Source: JAEZDP01 sp044508265 (GTDB taxonomy: Bacteria; Acidobacteriota; Vicinamibacteria; Vicinamibacterales; Vicinamibacteraceae). Taken from it: a stretch of DNA of 64,000 nt. The position numbers and the translations under genes are program-made. How positions within the stretch are numbered: the stretch's first letter is position 1; each line of letters begins with the position of its first letter. The notes beneath the pieces are model-generated. The model made no database searches. It was not told where the DNA came from and saw only the letters and a list, made by a program, of their open reading frames with translations. Shown piece after piece: positions 62,338 to 64,000 of the stretch. The stretch lies in assembly GCA_044508265.1 (NCBI GenBank), contig JBIQIB010000004.1, positions 12,341 to 76,340 on the forward strand, written 5' to 3'.

Positions 62338-63972
62338 CTACGCGTATCGATGCCTCGTCGCCGTCCACGTCGCGCCGAGATACTCGCCCATGTCGAGCGT
62401 CCCGGCGAGCGCGTCGCCGTTCACCGTTCCGGTGAAGCGATAGACGAGAGAGTTGCCCGTTTCCTCCGTCACGCGACTCGTCAGCGTCACGACGTCGCCG
62501 TCGATCGTGCCGGCGATGTCGCGCGAGACGAAGTCGCCCTGGTGCATGCCCTGCAGCCTATGGCCGTCCTGCTGCAGGTGCAAGCGATGCGTGCCATGGC
62601 CGGCAGTATAGGTGATCGCCACGTCCCACTGGCCCGTGAGGTCGGCCACCGACGGCGTCGGCTCCGGCTCGCGGGGCAGCGTGTGCTGCGCCGAAAGAAC
62701 GGCATGCACGCGCTCGGCCACGATCCGTTCGTCGCCAGGCCCGAGCATCGACGTCGTGAGCGCGATGCCCGTGTCGCCCGCGGCGTCGCCCCTGCCACGC
62801 CCGCCGCCGGCGACGGCGATACGCGGCTCGCCCTCGTCCAGCAGCTCGCTGGCTCGCGCGCCAGTCAGACCGCGTTCGGCCGCCTGCCAGCGGATGGTGA
62901 CGCGCGGACTGCGATTGGACCGCTGCTCCGGCATCTCGCCGGCGACCGACGCGGTCACGCCCGGGATCTCCGACACGCGCGCGGCAATCACCTCCGCGCG
63001 GCGCACCCACTCCCGCCACTCGGTCTCGAAGCTCGTCGCGACCCATTGCTCCACGGCCACGACCATTCCGACGATCTCTTCGCGCCCGACCTTCATCGCC
63101 CGCGAGAAGCCGTGGTGCGGCGCGCTGTGCACCCACGCAGCCCGCACCAGATCCTTGCGGCCGAGCAGCATGCCCGCGCTCTGGGGGCCGCGGATGATCT
63201 TGCCGCCGCTGTAGCAGACGAGCGTCGCGCCCCGCTGCAGGTGGACGTTGGGCACCGTCAGCACTTCGGCAGCAGCGTCCACCAGGATCGGCACGCCTGC
63301 CGGCCTGGCGATCGCGGCAATCGCGTCGAGCGACATGGGCCCCGTCTCGTTCCGCCCGTTGGCGAAGACGTAGATCATCGCCGTGCGCGGTCCGATGGCC
63401 CGCTCCAGATCGGCAGGGGTGTCGGCTTCGACGATGCGCACGCCCACCGCGCGGATGGCCGCGTCATAGACGTTGCGCGAGTGCGTCGGGATGATCACCT
63501 CGTCTTTCGCGAAGCCGGCGAGGTCAGGAATCCTGACGTGCAGGTCGGGATTGCCGCCGGCGACGCAGGCGGCTGTCGCGTGGGTCATCGCCGCCGCGCA
63601 CCCGGAGCTGACCATGCCCCATTCGGCGCCGGTCAGCTCGGCGAGCCGCCTGCCGGCGGCCTCCATCAGCTCGTCGAGGTGCGCGTAGTGCTGGTTGGCC
63701 AGCGACTTCGCCTCACGCACCTCCGGCCGCTCGATCGACCCGCCGATGATCGTCAGCGTGCCGCGTGCATTGATCAGCGGGCGCACGCCGAGCGACTCGT
63801 AGAGCGCCCTGCCGTCGGGAGCCCCCGACGACTGGACGAAGGCCGCCGTCGCCTCTCTCGCGGCGGCCGCATCGGCCGCTGCAGGCACCGACGACGCGGC
63901 CAGGCCGAGAGCGGGCGCGGTCTTGAGAAACTGCCGCCGGCTTCTCCGGCGGCCGTCGTGCGTCTGTCTCAC
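62338..63972 (-). CDS. Tat-exported SelA-like PLP-dependent enzyme with C-terminal beta domain
   Basis: This 544-residue protein has a Tat signal (RRRSRRQFLKTAPALGLAAS) and a SelA/DgaE-like PLP domain (about 55-430). Its motifs are INARGTLTIIGGSIERPEV, SSGCAAAMTHATAACV and the PLP-lysine loop YSGGKIIRGPQSAG. A further domain of about 100 residues (440-544) is all-beta and lipocalin-like (GQWDVAITYTAGHGTHRLHL, ATWTATRHRYA); its role is unknown, and it is absent from the paralogue at 48254-49459. The gene opens an operon with a lactonase, a RidA and a BASS transporter. Lyase or aminotransferase-like chemistry on an amino sugar is plausible. Confidence 0.85.
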   Translation of the reverse strand: MRQTHDGRRRSRRQFLKTAPALGLAASSVPAAADAAAAREATAAFVQSSGAPDGRALYESLGVRPLINARGTLTIIGGSIERPEVREAKSLANQHYAHLDELMEAAGRRLAELTGAEWGMVSSGCAAAMTHATAACVAGGNPDLHVRIPDLAGFAKDEVIIPTHSRNVYDAAIRAVGVRIVEADTPADLERAIGPRTAMIYVFANGRNETGPMSLDAIAAIARPAGVPILVDAAAEVLTVPNVHLQRGATLVCYSGGKIIRGPQSAGMLLGRKDLVRAAWVHSAPHHGFSRAMKVGREEIVGMVVAVEQWVATSFETEWREWVRRAEVIAARVSEIPGVTASVAGEMPEQRSNRSPRVTIRWQAAERGLTGARASELLDEGEPRIAVAGGGRGRGDAAGDTGIALTTSMLGPGDERIVAERVHAVLSAQHTLPREPEPTPSVADLTGQWDVAITYTAGHGTHRLHLQQDGHRLQGMHQGDFVSRDIAGTIDGDVVTLTSRVTEETGNSLVYRFTGTVNGDALAGTLDMGEYLGATWTATRHRYA

Positions 63973-63974
63973 GG

Positions 63975-64000
63975 TCAGAAGAGGAACTTCGCGCCGAGCT
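63975..64000 (-). CDS. C-terminus of a probable outer-membrane beta-barrel protein (partial)
   Basis: Read on the minus strand, the last 26 bases encode LGAKFLF followed by TGA. A C-terminal Phe with alternating hydrophobic residues is the BAM signal of outer-membrane barrels such as TonB-dependent receptors. The gene would lie directly upstream of the SelA-like operon. With only seven residues the call is tentative. Confidence 0.4.

Overview
The window is GC-rich, tightly packed bacterial DNA. It carries an alternative complex III, a Tad pilus operon with phospho-signalling genes, several Ser/Thr kinases, an M61 peptidase and many exported enzymes. This mix suggests an Acidobacteriota genome, probably of the Vicinamibacteria type. 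That placement is inference from gene content, because no rRNA or marker gene is present. One run of 100 N (29405-29504) marks a scaffold gap.

Region 1 (1-7238, minus strand) is the alternative complex III (quinol:electron acceptor oxidoreductase) operon actA-B-C-D-E-F, with actF cut by the window edge. A 423-bp non-coding gap with a perfect LacI-type palindrome separates it from a divergent double-thioredoxin protein and a secreted TPR protein (7662-9977).

Region 2 (9987-26464, minus strand) is one long operon behind a good sigma70-type promoter. It encodes three Flp-like pilins, TadE/TadG-like pseudopilins, CpaB, CpaC, a fused TadZ-TadA ATPase, TadB, a fourth pilin, TadC, three FHA-domain proteins, a PilB/GspE-type ATPase, a PP2C phosphatase and two small proteins. 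Directly upstream lie three membrane-anchored Ser/Thr kinases (26609-33598). Together they look like a Tad pilus or secretion machine controlled by threonine phosphorylation: kinases write, FHA proteins read, PP2C erases.

Region 3 (33603-48185) is mixed: an ABC-2 exporter pair, an M28 peptidase, an M61 peptidase, delta-1-pyrroline-5-carboxylate dehydrogenase, a Tat-exported RidA, an amidohydrolase, a tail-anchored AAA ATPase, a P450, an SDR, a GH88-like hydrolase and an endonuclease/phosphatase-family protein.

Region 4 (48254-63972) is dominated by exported enzymes. It holds two Tat-dependent SelA-like PLP enzymes, two more amidohydrolases, a lipoprotein with three RidA-type units, a further RidA, an RraA-like protein, a lactonase-type propeller and a BASS transporter. 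It also holds ApbE, DUF362, PQQ-propeller and CBM9-like proteins. Eight genes (49553-58634) form a translationally coupled operon. The set resembles cytosolic SelA-like/deacetylase pathways such as EF0837-EF0838 or dgaE, but here nearly every member carries an export signal. GTAG-headed REP hairpins bracket one of the SelA-like genes, and the last 26 bases hold the C-terminus of a probable outer-membrane barrel.
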